A stretch of 64,000 nt of DNA from positions 1,623,001 through 1,687,000 of the forward strand of contig NZ_CP115543.1 in the NCBI RefSeq assembly GCF_031834615.1, read 5' to 3'. This stretch comes from Stenotrophomonas aracearum (lineage in GTDB: Bacteria; Pseudomonadota; Gammaproteobacteria; Xanthomonadales; Xanthomonadaceae). The notes under the pieces were generated by a model that saw only the letters and a program-made list of their open reading frames with translations, made no database searches and had not been told where the DNA came from. Both the position numbers and the translations under genes were made by a program. This document shows, one piece after another, positions 43,793 through 52,998 of this stretch (its first letter is position 1; each line of letters begins with the position of its first letter).

Positions 43793-45454
43793 TTATGCCT
43801 GCAGGAGCTTGCGGGCGGCGGCGCGGGCTTCCTTGGTGACCTCTACGCCGCCGAGCATGCGCGCGAGTTCTTCTTCGCGGGCGCGGGCGTCCAGTTTTTC
43901 CACCGCGCTCTGGGTCATGCCTTCCACCGGGGCCTTGCTGACCCGGTAGTGGGCGTGGCCCTTGGAGGCGACCTGGGGCAGGTGGGTGACGCACAGCACC
44001 TGGCGCTTCTCGCCCAGCGCACGCAGCTTCTGGCCGACGATGTCGGCGACCGCGCCGCCGATGCCGGAATCGACTTCGTCGAAGACCATGGTCGGCACCG
44101 CGTCCAGGCCCAGCGCGGCCACTTCGATCGCCAGCGAGATGCGCGAGAGCTCGCCGCCGGAGGCGACCTTGCGCAGTGCGCGCGGGGGCTGCCCGGCGTT
44201 GGCCGCGACCAGGAATTCGACCCGCTCGGCCCCGTTCGGGTCCGGCTTGGCCGCCGCGTGCGGTTCGATCTCGATCAGGAACTGGCCGCCGCCCATGCCG
44301 AGTTCGCCGATCAGCGCGGTGGTGGTCTCCGACAAGGCCTTGGCGGCCGTGCTGCGGCTGCTGCTGAGGGTGGCGGCCACGGCCTGCCACTGCCCGGCGG
44401 CGCGGTCGATCTCGCCGGCCAAGGCCTGCAGGCGGGTATCGGCGCCGCGCAGCTGTTCGACCTCGGCTTCCATCGCGTCGCGGTGCTCGGCCAGTCCCTC
44501 CATCGGCACGCGGTGCTTGCGGGCCAGGTCGTGCAGTCGGCCCAGCCGGCGTTCGATGTCCTCGAACTGTTCCGGGTCGGCGTCCAGGTCGTCGTGGACC
44601 CGGTCGAGCAGGGCCAGGGCTTCGTGCAGCTGGATCACCGCGCTGTCCAGCAGCGCGTCCACCTCGCCCAACCGGGCGTCGTGCTCGGCCACGCGTGCGA
44701 GGTCGTGCCGGGTCTGCTGCAGCAGCTGCAGCACCGACACGTCATCGTCGCCATTGAGGCGTGCGGCGGCTACGTCGCAGGCGCTGACCAGCGCCCCGGC
44801 GTGGGCCTGGCGGCGGTGGCTGCTGCCGAGCGCTGCGATCGACGCCGGTTCCAGGTCTTCGCGTTGCAGTTCGCCGAGCTGGTGTTCGAGGAAGCCGATG
44901 CGGTCGCTGACATCGCCCTGGCGCGAGAGCGCGTCGGCCTCGTCCACCAGGGCCTGCCAGCGCGCGGCCGCCTGGCGCACCTGGACGCGTTCGGCGTCGT
45001 TGCGCGCATAGGCGTCCAGCAGGGCCAGCTGCGACGGCCGTGCCAGCAGCGCCTGCTGTTCATGCTGGCCGTGGATCTCGACCAGCATGCCGGCCAGTTC
45101 GCTCAGCTGCGACAGGGTCACCGGGCGTCCGTTGATCCAGGCGCGCGAACCGCCGTCGGCGCGGATGATCCGGCGCAGCTGGCACTGTTCGTCGTCGTCC
45201 AGCTCGTTCTCGCGCAGCCAGCGCCGGGCCGGGGCGTCGTCGCCGGGGGCGAACTCGGCCGACAGCTCGGCGCGGGCGGCGCCGTGGCGGACCACGCCGC
45301 TGTCGGCGCGCAGGCCGGACAGGAAGCCCAGCGCGTCGACCATCAGCGACTTGCCTGCGCCGGTCTCGCCGGAAACCACGGTCATGCCCGCGCCGAACTC
45401 CAGTTCGGTGGCGCGGACCACGGCAAAATCCTTGATCGATAGATGTCTGAGCAT
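43793..45454 (-). CDS. recN: DNA repair protein RecN
   Basis: 553 aa SMC-like ATPase. Walker A GETGAGKSLMVDAL near residue 30; ABC signature region KVASGGELSRISLAIE; Walker B TMVFDEVDSGIGG. Long heptad regions lie between. It acts in double-strand-break repair and sister cohesion in the cytoplasm. It is divergent from hrcA. Confidence 0.95.
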   Translation of the reverse strand: MLRHLSIKDFAVVRATELEFGAGMTVVSGETGAGKSLMVDALGFLSGLRADSGVVRHGAARAELSAEFAPGDDAPARRWLRENELDDDEQCQLRRIIRADGGSRAWINGRPVTLSQLSELAGMLVEIHGQHEQQALLARPSQLALLDAYARNDAERVQVRQAAARWQALVDEADALSRQGDVSDRIGFLEHQLGELQREDLEPASIAALGSSHRRQAHAGALVSACDVAAARLNGDDDVSVLQLLQQTRHDLARVAEHDARLGEVDALLDSAVIQLHEALALLDRVHDDLDADPEQFEDIERRLGRLHDLARKHRVPMEGLAEHRDAMEAEVEQLRGADTRLQALAGEIDRAAGQWQAVAATLSSSRSTAAKALSETTTALIGELGMGGGQFLIEIEPHAAAKPDPNGAERVEFLVAANAGQPPRALRKVASGGELSRISLAIEVAALGLDAVPTMVFDEVDSGIGGAVADIVGQKLRALGEKRQVLCVTHLPQVASKGHAHYRVSKAPVEGMTQSAVEKLDARAREEELARMLGGVEVTKEARAAARKLLQA

Positions 45455-45579
45455 GGTGTTCGTTTCTTGAGCCGCGCAACGCTAGCATGGGCGAGGGGCA
45501 GCTCCAATCGGCATTTCCCCGATCCCTTGCCGGGCAATGGCCTGCCATTATCCAGTCTCGCGTCTCACAGGTTGATTCC

Positions 45580-46647
45580 ATGCATCCGTCCGCGCCTCAT
45601 CTCGCCCCGCGCGCCCGCCACCTGCTGCGGACACTGATCGCGCGCCACATCCAGGACGGCGAGCCGGTCGGGTCGCAGACCCTGGCGCGGCTGGCCGGGC
45701 TGGACGTGAGCCCGGCCACCATCCGCAACATCCTCGGCGACCTGGAAGACCTCGGCCTGCTCAGCTCGGCGCACGTCTCGGCCGGGCGCGTGCCCACCGC
45801 GCACGGCTACCGGGTGTTCGTGGACAGCCTGGTCAAGATGCAGCCGCCCGGCGAGGGCGAGCTGAGCCGGCTGCGCAGCGAGCTCTCGACCGGGGCGGGC
45901 ACCCAGGCCCTGCTGGGCAGCGCCTCGGAGCTGCTCTCGGCAATGAGCCACTTCGTCGGCGTGGTCGGTGCGCCCAAGCGCGAACAGTTCGCGTTCCGGC
46001 ATATCGATTTCGTGGCGCTGGACGCGCCCCGGGTGCTGGCGATCCTGGTCTTCGCCGACAACGAGGTGCAGAACCGGGTGATCGAACCCCGGCGCAGCTG
46101 GGAGCCGGCCGAGCTGGAGCAGGTCGCCAATTACCTCAATGCCCACTGTGCCGGGCGGCCGCTGTCCGAGATCCGTTCAAGGCTGCTGGTCGAGCTGCGC
46201 GACGCGCGCTCGGAGATGGAACAACTGCTGGCGCACAGCGTGGAGCTGGCCGAGCAGGCGATGGCGCCGCCGGCCGACGATATCGTGCTGGCCGGGCAGA
46301 CCCGGCTGATGGGGGTGCAGGACCTGTCCGACCTGGACCGGCTGCGCGAACTGTTCGACCTGTTCGCCAGCAAGCGCGAGATCCTGCAGCTGCTGGAGCG
46401 CACCATCCAGGCCCCGGGCGTGCGCATCTTCATCGGCGAGGAAACCGGGGTGATGCCGCTGGAGAACATCTCGCTGGTCACCGCGCCGTACTCGGCCGGC
46501 GGCCAGGTGCTGGGGGTGCTGGGGGTGATCGGGCCGAAGCGGATGGCCTACGACCGCATGATCCCGCTGGTGGAAGCCACCGCCCAGGTGCTGGGCGCCG
46601 CGCTGGATGCGCCGGGCGGGGCCGGATTGTCCCGCGATCGCGGATAA
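45580..46647 (+). CDS. hrcA: Heat-inducible transcription repressor HrcA
   Basis: 355 aa from MHPSAPHLAPRARHLLRTLIARHIQDGEPVGSQTLA; the frame upstream to 45487 is not typical. Winged HTH (DVSPATIRNILGDLEDLGLLSSAHVSAGRVPT) plus the C-terminal GAF-like core (FIGEETGVMPLENISLVTAPYS). It represses groE-type operons through CIRCE, whose activity depends on GroEL. I see no CIRCE (TTAGCACTC-N9-GAGTGCTAA) near this gene. First of hrcA-grpE-dnaK-dnaJ. Confidence 0.95.
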   Translation: MHPSAPHLAPRARHLLRTLIARHIQDGEPVGSQTLARLAGLDVSPATIRNILGDLEDLGLLSSAHVSAGRVPTAHGYRVFVDSLVKMQPPGEGELSRLRSELSTGAGTQALLGSASELLSAMSHFVGVVGAPKREQFAFRHIDFVALDAPRVLAILVFADNEVQNRVIEPRRSWEPAELEQVANYLNAHCAGRPLSEIRSRLLVELRDARSEMEQLLAHSVELAEQAMAPPADDIVLAGQTRLMGVQDLSDLDRLRELFDLFASKREILQLLERTIQAPGVRIFIGEETGVMPLENISLVTAPYSAGGQVLGVLGVIGPKRMAYDRMIPLVEATAQVLGAALDAPGGAGLSRDRG

Positions 46648-46661
46648 ACGCGCCTTCGGCT

Positions 46662-46688
46662 CTTGAATCGGGTCCGGCCGCCCACATA
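46662..46688 (+). promoter_or_regulatory. Sigma-32 heat-shock promoter for grpE
   Basis: CTTGAA (46662-46667), 13 bases, CCCACATA (46681-46688): a close fit to the RpoH consensus CTTGAAA-N13-17-CCCATnT. It lies 42 bases before the grpE ATG. Confidence 0.82.
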
Positions 46689-46729
46689 GGGGTGGGTGGA
46701 GGCGGAGAGTCACCGCCAAGGATCCGGAA

Positions 46730-47245
46730 ATGAACCAAGATCAGCCTGATATCGCATCCCAGACCCCGGCCGGCGACGCCGCCCCGGGCGATTCCCTGCA
46801 GCAGCAGCTGGACAGCCTGCACAACGAGCTGGCCCTGCTCCGGTCCGAGTCGCTGCGTGAGCGCGCCGACCTGGACAACCAGCGCAAGCGCGTGGCCCGC
46901 GACGTCGAACAGGCGCGCCGCTTCGCCAATGAAAAGCTGCTGGGCGAGCTGCTGCCCGTGTTCGACAGCTTGGACGCCGGGCTGAATGCCGCCGGTGCCG
47001 AGCCGAGCCCGCTGCGCGAAGGCCTGGAGCTGACCTACAAGCAGCTGCTCAAGGTCGCCGCCGACAACGGCCTGACCCTGCTCGACCCGACCGGCCAGCC
47101 GTTCAACCCCGAACACCACCAGGCGATCAGCCAGGTCGACGCCCCCGGCGCCGCCCCGGGCAGCGTGGTCCAGGTGTTCCAGAAGGGCTATCTGCTCAAC
47201 GACCGCCTGCTGCGTCCGGCTTTGGTCGTGGTCGCCCGCGACTGA
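46730..47245 (+). CDS. grpE: Nucleotide exchange factor GrpE
   Basis: 171 aa. Long N-terminal coiled coil (about 24-70, [44 protein letters not shown]) and the beta domain with [39 protein letters not shown]. It releases ADP from DnaK and acts as the temperature sensor of that cycle. Confidence 0.96.
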   Translation: MNQDQPDIASQTPAGDAAPGDSLQQQLDSLHNELALLRSESLRERADLDNQRKRVARDVEQARRFANEKLLGELLPVFDSLDAGLNAAGAEPSPLREGLELTYKQLLKVAADNGLTLLDPTGQPFNPEHHQAISQVDAPGAAPGSVVQVFQKGYLLNDRLLRPALVVVARD

Positions 47246-47290
47246 CCTGAACGTGTTTGGTCGTAATCGGACACAGCGTCCGATTGATGG

Positions 47291-47319
47291 CTTGAAAGTG
47301 ACAACTGCGTCCCACACAT
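47291..47319 (+). promoter_or_regulatory. Sigma-32 heat-shock promoter for dnaK
   Basis: CTTGAAA (47291-47297), 13 bases, CCCACACAT (47311-47319). dnaK thus appears to have its own RpoH promoter inside the cluster. Confidence 0.82.
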
Positions 47320-47374
47320 CCCATTCATAACCCGGCAGCAGCCGGACGTTTCCCACATTTCAGGAGTCTCCCCC

Positions 47375-49306
47375 ATGGGCAAGATCATTGGTATCGACCT
47401 CGGCACCACCAACTCGTGCGTGGCGATCATGGACGGCGGCAAGGCCCGCGTCATCGAAAATGCCGAAGGCGACCGCACCACGCCTTCCATCGTCGCCTAC
47501 ACCAAGGACGGCGAAGTGCTGGTCGGTGCCTCGGCCAAGCGCCAGGCCGTGACCAACCCGAAGAACACCTTCTACGCCGTCAAGCGCCTGATCGGCCGCA
47601 AGTTCACCGACGCTGAAGTCCAGAAGGACATCGCGCACGTGCCCTACGGCATCCTGGCCCACGACAACGGCGACGCCTGGGTCCAGACCAGCGACGCCAA
47701 GAAGATGGCCCCGCAGGAAATCTCCGCCCGCGTGCTGGAGAAGATGAAGAAGACCGCCGAAGCGTACCTGGGTGAGACCGTCACCGAGGCCGTGATCACC
47801 GTGCCGGCCTACTTCAACGACAGCCAGCGCCAGGCGACCAAGGACGCCGGCCGCATCGCGGGCCTGGAAGTGAAGCGCATCATCAACGAGCCGACCGCCG
47901 CGGCCCTGGCCTATGGCCTGGACAAGGGCGACGGCAAGGACCGCAAGATCGTCGTGTACGACCTGGGCGGCGGCACCTTCGACGTGTCGATCATCGAAAT
48001 CGCCAACGTCGACGGTGAGAAGCAGTTCGAAGTGCTGGCCACCAACGGCGACACCTTCCTGGGCGGCGAAGACTTCGACAACCGCGTCATCGAATACCTG
48101 GTGGACGAGTTCAACAAGGACCAGGGTATCGACCTGCGCAAGGATCCGCTGGCCCTGCAGCGCCTGAAGGACGCGGCCGAGCGCGCCAAGATCGAGCTCT
48201 CGACCAGCCAGCAGACCGAAGTGAACCTGCCGTACGTCACCGCCGATGCCTCCGGTCCGAAGCACCTGAACATCAAGCTGACCCGCGCCAAGCTGGAAGC
48301 GCTGGTTGAAGACCTGATCAAGAAGTCGATCGAGCCGTGCCGCATCGCGCTGAACGATGCCGGCCTGCGTTCGAGCGACATCAGCGAAGTGATCCTGGTC
48401 GGCGGCCAGACCCGCATGCCGAAGGTGCAGCAGGCGGTCACCGAGTTCTTCGGCAAGGAACCGCGCAAGGACGTCAACCCGGACGAAGCCGTGGCACTGG
48501 GTGCTGCGATCCAGGGCGGCGTGCTGGGCGGCGACGTCAAGGACGTGCTGCTGCTGGACGTGACCCCGTTGTCGCTGGGTATCGAAACCATGGGCGGCGT
48601 GTTCACCAAGATCATCGAAAAGAACACCACCATCCCGACCAAGGCCTCCCAGGTGTTCTCCACCGCCGAGGACAACCAGTCGGCCGTGACCGTGCACGTG
48701 CTGCAGGGTGAGCGCGAACAGGCCCGCTACAACAAGTCGCTGGCCAAGTTCGACCTCTCCGGCATCGAGCCGGCCCCGCGCGGCCTGCCGCAGGTGGAAG
48801 TGTCCTTCGACATCGACGCCAACGGCATCCTGCACGTGTCGGCCAAGGACAAGAAGACCAACAAGGAACAGAAGGTCGAGATCAAGGCCGGTTCGGGCCT
48901 GTCCGAGGACGAGATCGCACGCATGGTCGCCGACGCGGAAGCCAACCGCGAAGAAGACAAGAAGTTCCACGAGCTGGTCCAGGCCCGCAACCAGGCTGAC
49001 GCGCTGATCCACGGTACCCGTACCGCGATCACCGAACACGGCAGCAAGGTCGGTGGCGATGTCATCGGCAAGGTCGAGTCGGCCCTGGCCGACCTGGAAA
49101 CCGCGATGAAGGGCGACGACAAGGCGCAGATCGAAGCCAAGTCGAAGGCGCTGGAAGAAGCCGGCCAGGCGCTGTTCGCGGCGGCTTCGGCCGGTGACCA
49201 GGGCGGTGCCCCGGGTGCCGACGCCGGTGCCGGTGGCAACGGCGGCGCGCAGGACGACGTGGTGGACGCCGAGTTCACCGAAGTCAAGGACGACAAGAAG
49301 TCCTGA
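47375..49306 (+). CDS. dnaK: Chaperone DnaK (Hsp70)
   Basis: 643 aa. ATPase motifs [44 protein letters not shown] and [10 protein letters not shown]; linker [16 protein letters not shown]; substrate domain; Gly-rich C-terminus with [17 protein letters not shown]. It refolds proteins with DnaJ and GrpE. Codon use is strongly biased, as expected for high expression. Confidence 0.98.
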   Translation: MGKIIGIDLGTTNSCVAIMDGGKARVIENAEGDRTTPSIVAYTKDGEVLVGASAKRQAVTNPKNTFYAVKRLIGRKFTDAEVQKDIAHVPYGILAHDNGDAWVQTSDAKKMAPQEISARVLEKMKKTAEAYLGETVTEAVITVPAYFNDSQRQATKDAGRIAGLEVKRIINEPTAAALAYGLDKGDGKDRKIVVYDLGGGTFDVSIIEIANVDGEKQFEVLATNGDTFLGGEDFDNRVIEYLVDEFNKDQGIDLRKDPLALQRLKDAAERAKIELSTSQQTEVNLPYVTADASGPKHLNIKLTRAKLEALVEDLIKKSIEPCRIALNDAGLRSSDISEVILVGGQTRMPKVQQAVTEFFGKEPRKDVNPDEAVALGAAIQGGVLGGDVKDVLLLDVTPLSLGIETMGGVFTKIIEKNTTIPTKASQVFSTAEDNQSAVTVHVLQGEREQARYNKSLAKFDLSGIEPAPRGLPQVEVSFDIDANGILHVSAKDKKTNKEQKVEIKAGSGLSEDEIARMVADAEANREEDKKFHELVQARNQADALIHGTRTAITEHGSKVGGDVIGKVESALADLETAMKGDDKAQIEAKSKALEEAGQALFAAASAGDQGGAPGADAGAGGNGGAQDDVVDAEFTEVKDDKKS

Positions 49307-49391
49307 TCCGGACGCCAAGGCGGGACGTTGCGCAGGCAACGTCCCGTTGTCGTATCCATGAACGCCTGATTGCCGGAACCCGATTCAAACC

Positions 49392-50516
49392 ATGAGCAAG
49401 CGCGACTACTACGAGGTGCTGGGTGTTTCCCGCACCGCGACCGAAGAAGAACTGAAGAAGTCCTATCGCCGTTGTGCGATGAAGTATCACCCTGACCGCA
49501 ATCCGGGCGACAGCGCGGCCGAAGCCTCCTTCAAGGAGTGCAAGGAAGCCTACGAAACCCTGTCCGATGCCAACAAGCGCCGCATGTACGACGCCCACGG
49601 CCACGCCGCGTTCGAGCACGGCATGGGCGGTGGTGGTCCGGGCGGCCCGGACATGGGCGACATCTTCGGGGACATCTTCGGCAACATCTTCGGTGGCGCC
49701 GGTGGTGGTCCGCGCCAGGCCCGTCGCGGCGCCGACATCGGCTACGTGATGGAGCTGGACCTGGAAGAAGCGGTGCGCGGCATCGAGCGCCGCATCGAAA
49801 TTCCGACCCTGTCCGAGTGCGACGACTGCCATGGCAGCGGGTCGGACGATGGCAAGGTCGAAACCTGCAGCGTGTGCCAGGGCCGTGGCCAGGTGCGCAT
49901 CCAGCGCGGCATCTTCGCCATGCAGCAGGCCTGCCACAACTGCAATGGCCGTGGCCAGATCATCCAGAACCCCTGCAAGACCTGCCACGGCAACGGTCGC
50001 GTGGAGGAAGACAAGGTGTTGTCGGTGAAGGTGCCTGCCGGCGTCGACACCGGCGACCGCATCCGCCTGGCCGGCGAAGGCGAGGCCGGTCCGGCCGGTA
50101 CGCCGCCGGGCGACCTGTACGTGGAAGTGCGGGTGCGCGAGCACGCGATCTTCCAGCGCGATGGCGACGATCTGCACTGCGAAGTGCCGATCCGCATCTC
50201 GCAGGCCGCACTCGGCGACACCGTCCGCGTTGCGACCCTGGGCGGTTATGCGGAAATCCGCATTCCGGCCGAAACCCAGACCGGCAAGCTGTTCCGCCTG
50301 CGCGGCAAGGGCGTGCGTTCGGTGCGCAGCCGCAGCGAAGGCGACCTGTACTGCCGCGTGGTGGTGGAGACCCCGGTCAACCTGACCAGCGAACAGCGCA
50401 AGCTGCTCGAACAGTTCGAAACCACCTTCACCGGCGAGGAAGCGCGCAAGCATTCGCCGAAGTCGGCCACCTTCATGGACGGCGTGAAAGGCTTCTGGGA
50501 TCGCATGACGTCGTAA
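49392..50516 (+). CDS. dnaJ: Co-chaperone DnaJ (Hsp40)
   Basis: 374 aa. J domain 1-70 with YHPDRNP (HPD intact); Gly/Phe-rich stretch about 78-108 ([21 protein letters not shown]); four CxxCxGxG zinc motifs ([32 protein letters not shown]); C-terminal substrate-binding domain. It stimulates the DnaK ATPase. Confidence 0.98.
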   Translation: MSKRDYYEVLGVSRTATEEELKKSYRRCAMKYHPDRNPGDSAAEASFKECKEAYETLSDANKRRMYDAHGHAAFEHGMGGGGPGGPDMGDIFGDIFGNIFGGAGGGPRQARRGADIGYVMELDLEEAVRGIERRIEIPTLSECDDCHGSGSDDGKVETCSVCQGRGQVRIQRGIFAMQQACHNCNGRGQIIQNPCKTCHGNGRVEEDKVLSVKVPAGVDTGDRIRLAGEGEAGPAGTPPGDLYVEVRVREHAIFQRDGDDLHCEVPIRISQAALGDTVRVATLGGYAEIRIPAETQTGKLFRLRGKGVRSVRSRSEGDLYCRVVVETPVNLTSEQRKLLEQFETTFTGEEARKHSPKSATFMDGVKGFWDRMTS

Positions 50517-50539
50517 CCGATCGTTTCACCTGCAACACA

Positions 50540-50566
50540 AAAACACCGGGCATGTCCCGGTGTTTT
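50540..50566 (+). terminator. Intrinsic terminator after dnaJ
   Basis: aaaacaccggg / cccggtgtttt, 11-bp stem ending in a T-run, 24 bases past the dnaJ stop. Confidence 0.88.
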
Positions 50567-50592
50567 CGTGTCTGCGGCGCTAAAATCCCCTG

Positions 50593-51501
50593 ATGAACGA
50601 TTCCCTCGAAAGCCACCTGGTCCACGGTCGCCGCCAGCGTCCGGACGGTCCGTCGCCGGTCGACGTCATCTCGGTTCAATCGCAGCTTGTGTACGGCCAC
50701 GCCGGCAACAGCGCCGCCGTGCCGCCGCTGCGTGCCCTCGGCGTGCGCGTGGCCGAAGTGCCGACCACGCTGCTCAGCAATGCCCCGTTCTATCCGACCA
50801 CGCGCGGCCGCGTGCTGCCGGCCGACTGGTTCGCCGACCTGCTGCTGGGCGCGGAAGAACGCGGCCTGCCGGCGCGCGCGAAGATGCTGGTCTCCGGCTA
50901 CTTCGGCAGCGTCGGCAACGGTGCCGCGTTCGCCGACTGGCTCGAGCGCGTGCTGCCCGCCTCGCCGCAGCTGCGCTACTGCCTGGACCCAGTGATTGGC
51001 GACACCCATACCGGTCCCTACGTGGAACCGGGGCTGGAAACCATCTTCGCCGAACGCCTGCTGCCGCACGCCTGGCTGGTCACGCCCAACGCGTTCGAAC
51101 TGGGCCGCCTGACCGGCCTGCCGAGCCTGGCCGAAGCCGACGCCATCGCCGCCTCCCGCGCGCTGCTGCAGCGCGGTCCGGAGTGGGTGATTGCGCACAG
51201 CGTGGGCGGCGATCCGGGTCAGCTGGTCACTCTGGCGGTCAGCCGGGACGCGGTCTGGCGCTGGTCCTCGCCGCATCTGCCGGTCGACGTGGCCGGCACC
51301 GGCGACGTGTTGATGTCGCTGCTGGTCGCCTTCCTGCTGCGCGGCGAGCGCTTCGAGCAGGCCCTGTCGCGCTCGATCTCCGGCGTGCACGCCGCGCTGG
51401 AAGCGACCCTGGCCAACGACCACGAAGAATTCGACGTGCTGGCCGCCGCACCGGCGGCGCTGGCGCAGCCGCACCGCTTCACCGCCGAGCGGATCGCGTG
51501 A
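50593..51501 (+). CDS. pdxY: Pyridoxal kinase
   Basis: 302 aa. Ribokinase-like fold: DVISVQSQLVYGHAGNSAAVPPLRALGV, CLDPVIGD, TPNAFELGRLTG and the catalytic PVDVAGTGDV. About 22 residues precede the usual start, so a later start may be used. It makes pyridoxal phosphate in B6 salvage. It is coupled to tyrA by a TGATG overlap. Confidence 0.92.
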   Translation: MNDSLESHLVHGRRQRPDGPSPVDVISVQSQLVYGHAGNSAAVPPLRALGVRVAEVPTTLLSNAPFYPTTRGRVLPADWFADLLLGAEERGLPARAKMLVSGYFGSVGNGAAFADWLERVLPASPQLRYCLDPVIGDTHTGPYVEPGLETIFAERLLPHAWLVTPNAFELGRLTGLPSLAEADAIAASRALLQRGPEWVIAHSVGGDPGQLVTLAVSRDAVWRWSSPHLPVDVAGTGDVLMSLLVAFLLRGERFEQALSRSISGVHAALEATLANDHEEFDVLAAAPAALAQPHRFTAERIA

Positions 51502-52610
51502 TGCAGCGTCCGGTGGTCGGCATCGTTGGCAGCGCCGGTGCCTACGGGCGCTGGCTGCGCACCTTCCTCGAGCAGCGCATGGGGCTGGAGGTGATCGGCC
51601 ACGACCCGGCCGATCCGGCCTCGGACGATCCGGAGCTGCTGCTGGAACGCGCGCAGGTCCTGGTGTTCTCCGCGCCGATCCGGCACACCCCGGCGCTGAT
51701 CGCCGAGTACGTGCAGCGCTCGGCGGGCCGTGAGGCGGGTCGCCTGTGGCTGGATGTGACCTCGGTCAAGAGCGAACCGGTCGCGGCGATGCTGCGCTCG
51801 CAGGCGGAGGTGGCAGGCCTGCACCCGATGACCGCGCCGCCCAAGGCGCCGACGCTGAAGGGCAGGGTGATGGTGGTGTGCGAAGCGCGGCTGTCGGCAT
51901 GGCAGCCGTGGCTGGCGCAGCTGTGCGCGGCACTGGAAGCCGAATGCGTGCTCGCCACGCCCGAGCACCACGACCAGGTCATGGCGCTGGTGCAGGCGAT
52001 GGTGCATGCGACCCACCTGGCCCAGGCCGGCGTGCTGCGCGACTACGCCGCACTGCTGGGTCCGCTGCAGGACCTGATGCCGTACCGGTCGGCCTCGTTC
52101 GAGCTGGATACCGCGATCATCGCGCGCATCCTGTCGCTCAACCCGGCCATCTACGAGGACATCCAGTTCGGCAACCCGCACGTGGCGCCGATGCTGGACC
52201 GGCTGCTGGCGCAGCTGCAGACGCTGCGCAGCCAAGTGGAACAGGGCGATGACGCCGCGCGCGCTGCGTTCCGCCAGCAACTTCTGGCCGACAACCGCGA
52301 ACACCAGGGTGCCGCTCTGCTGGCCAACGGCAATTACACCTTCGAACGGGTCGGTTACCTGCTGGCCGACCTGACCGAGCGCAACGCGATCAGCGTGCAC
52401 CTGCCGGAGGACCGTCCCGGGTCGCTGCGCGAACTGCTGCATGTGTTCGAGCGGCATGGGGTCAGCCTGGCCTCGATCCACTCCTCGCGCACGCCTGGCG
52501 GCGAAGTGCACTTTCGCATGGGGTTCGTACCTGGCAGCGACCTGCAGGCGATGCAGCGAGCGGCGGTGGAAATCGACGCCAGCGGCATCGGCCGGGTCCT
52601 GCCACGCTGA
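51501..52610 (+). CDS. tyrA: Prephenate dehydrogenase with ACT domain
   Basis: 369 aa from ATG 51501. NAD-binding GIVGSAGAYGRWL, the active-site region LHPMTAPPKAPTLKGRVMVVCE, and a C-terminal ACT-type regulatory domain (about 290-369, ISVHLPEDRPGSLRELLHVFERHGVSLASIHSSRT) likely to sense tyrosine. It converts prephenate to 4-hydroxyphenylpyruvate. No chorismate mutase domain is present. Confidence 0.9.
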   Translation: MQRPVVGIVGSAGAYGRWLRTFLEQRMGLEVIGHDPADPASDDPELLLERAQVLVFSAPIRHTPALIAEYVQRSAGREAGRLWLDVTSVKSEPVAAMLRSQAEVAGLHPMTAPPKAPTLKGRVMVVCEARLSAWQPWLAQLCAALEAECVLATPEHHDQVMALVQAMVHATHLAQAGVLRDYAALLGPLQDLMPYRSASFELDTAIIARILSLNPAIYEDIQFGNPHVAPMLDRLLAQLQTLRSQVEQGDDAARAAFRQQLLADNREHQGAALLANGNYTFERVGYLLADLTERNAISVHLPEDRPGSLRELLHVFERHGVSLASIHSSRTPGGEVHFRMGFVPGSDLQAMQRAAVEIDASGIGRVLPR

Positions 52611-52617
52611 AGCGCTG

Positions 52618-52669
52618 CCGCATTCATCCACAGGGGGTGTGGATGAAATGCGGACAAGCATGTGGATAA
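52618..52669. promoter_or_regulatory. Hairpin with DnaA-box cluster
   Basis: An imperfect 15-bp hairpin (52618-52632 / 52638-52653, loop ggggg, one bulge). Each arm contains a near-consensus DnaA box (TCATCCACA and its complement), and a perfect box TGTGGATAA follows at 52661-52669. There is no T-run. It may be a DnaA-binding site, a tyrA 3' mRNA hairpin, or both by chance. Confidence 0.5.
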
Positions 52670-52731
52670 GCGTGCGCAGCCCCCGTACCGCAAGGCTGTC
52701 AAGATGGGTGGCTATTAATTGACCACGTCAA

Positions 52732-52929
52732 TCACGTAGTCAACGTGAGCTCGCCGCCACTGGTGCGGAAGGTCCTGCCATCGCGGACCAGGTGCCGGCC
52801 GTCGGCCAGCTCGTAACGCACATGCGGATCGGCCGCGGTGTTTGCAGTGGCGGCCAGCTCATCCTTGAATTCGATGACGATGTAATCGTCACCGTTCGCA
52901 TCGGTAGCGGGAAACTGACGGAACGACAT
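52732..52929 (-). CDS. Small hypothetical protein, 65 aa
   Basis: MSFRQFPATDANGDDYIVIEFKDELA...; ATG 52929 with a perfect AGGAGG 7 bases upstream. Acidic, no signal or TM, beta-rich, ending in VRDGRTFRTSGGELTLTT. Family not recognised. Confidence 0.75.
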   Translation of the reverse strand: MSFRQFPATDANGDDYIVIEFKDELAATANTAADPHVRYELADGRHLVRDGRTFRTSGGELTLTT

Positions 52930-52998
52930 GCAACACCTCCTGCAGCGGTCTGATGGGACGAGTGTCACCATGCGACCGCGCGTGTTAGCGGTGCGTCA

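Noticed and set aside
43949..45442. Open frame of 497 codons on the forward strand
   Set aside because: Antisense to recN, whose Walker motifs are intact.
45461..45580. CIRCE element or strong sigma-32 promoter before hrcA
   Set aside because: No TTAGCACTC-N9-GAGTGCTAA; CTTGAG at 45466 lacks a proper -10 match.
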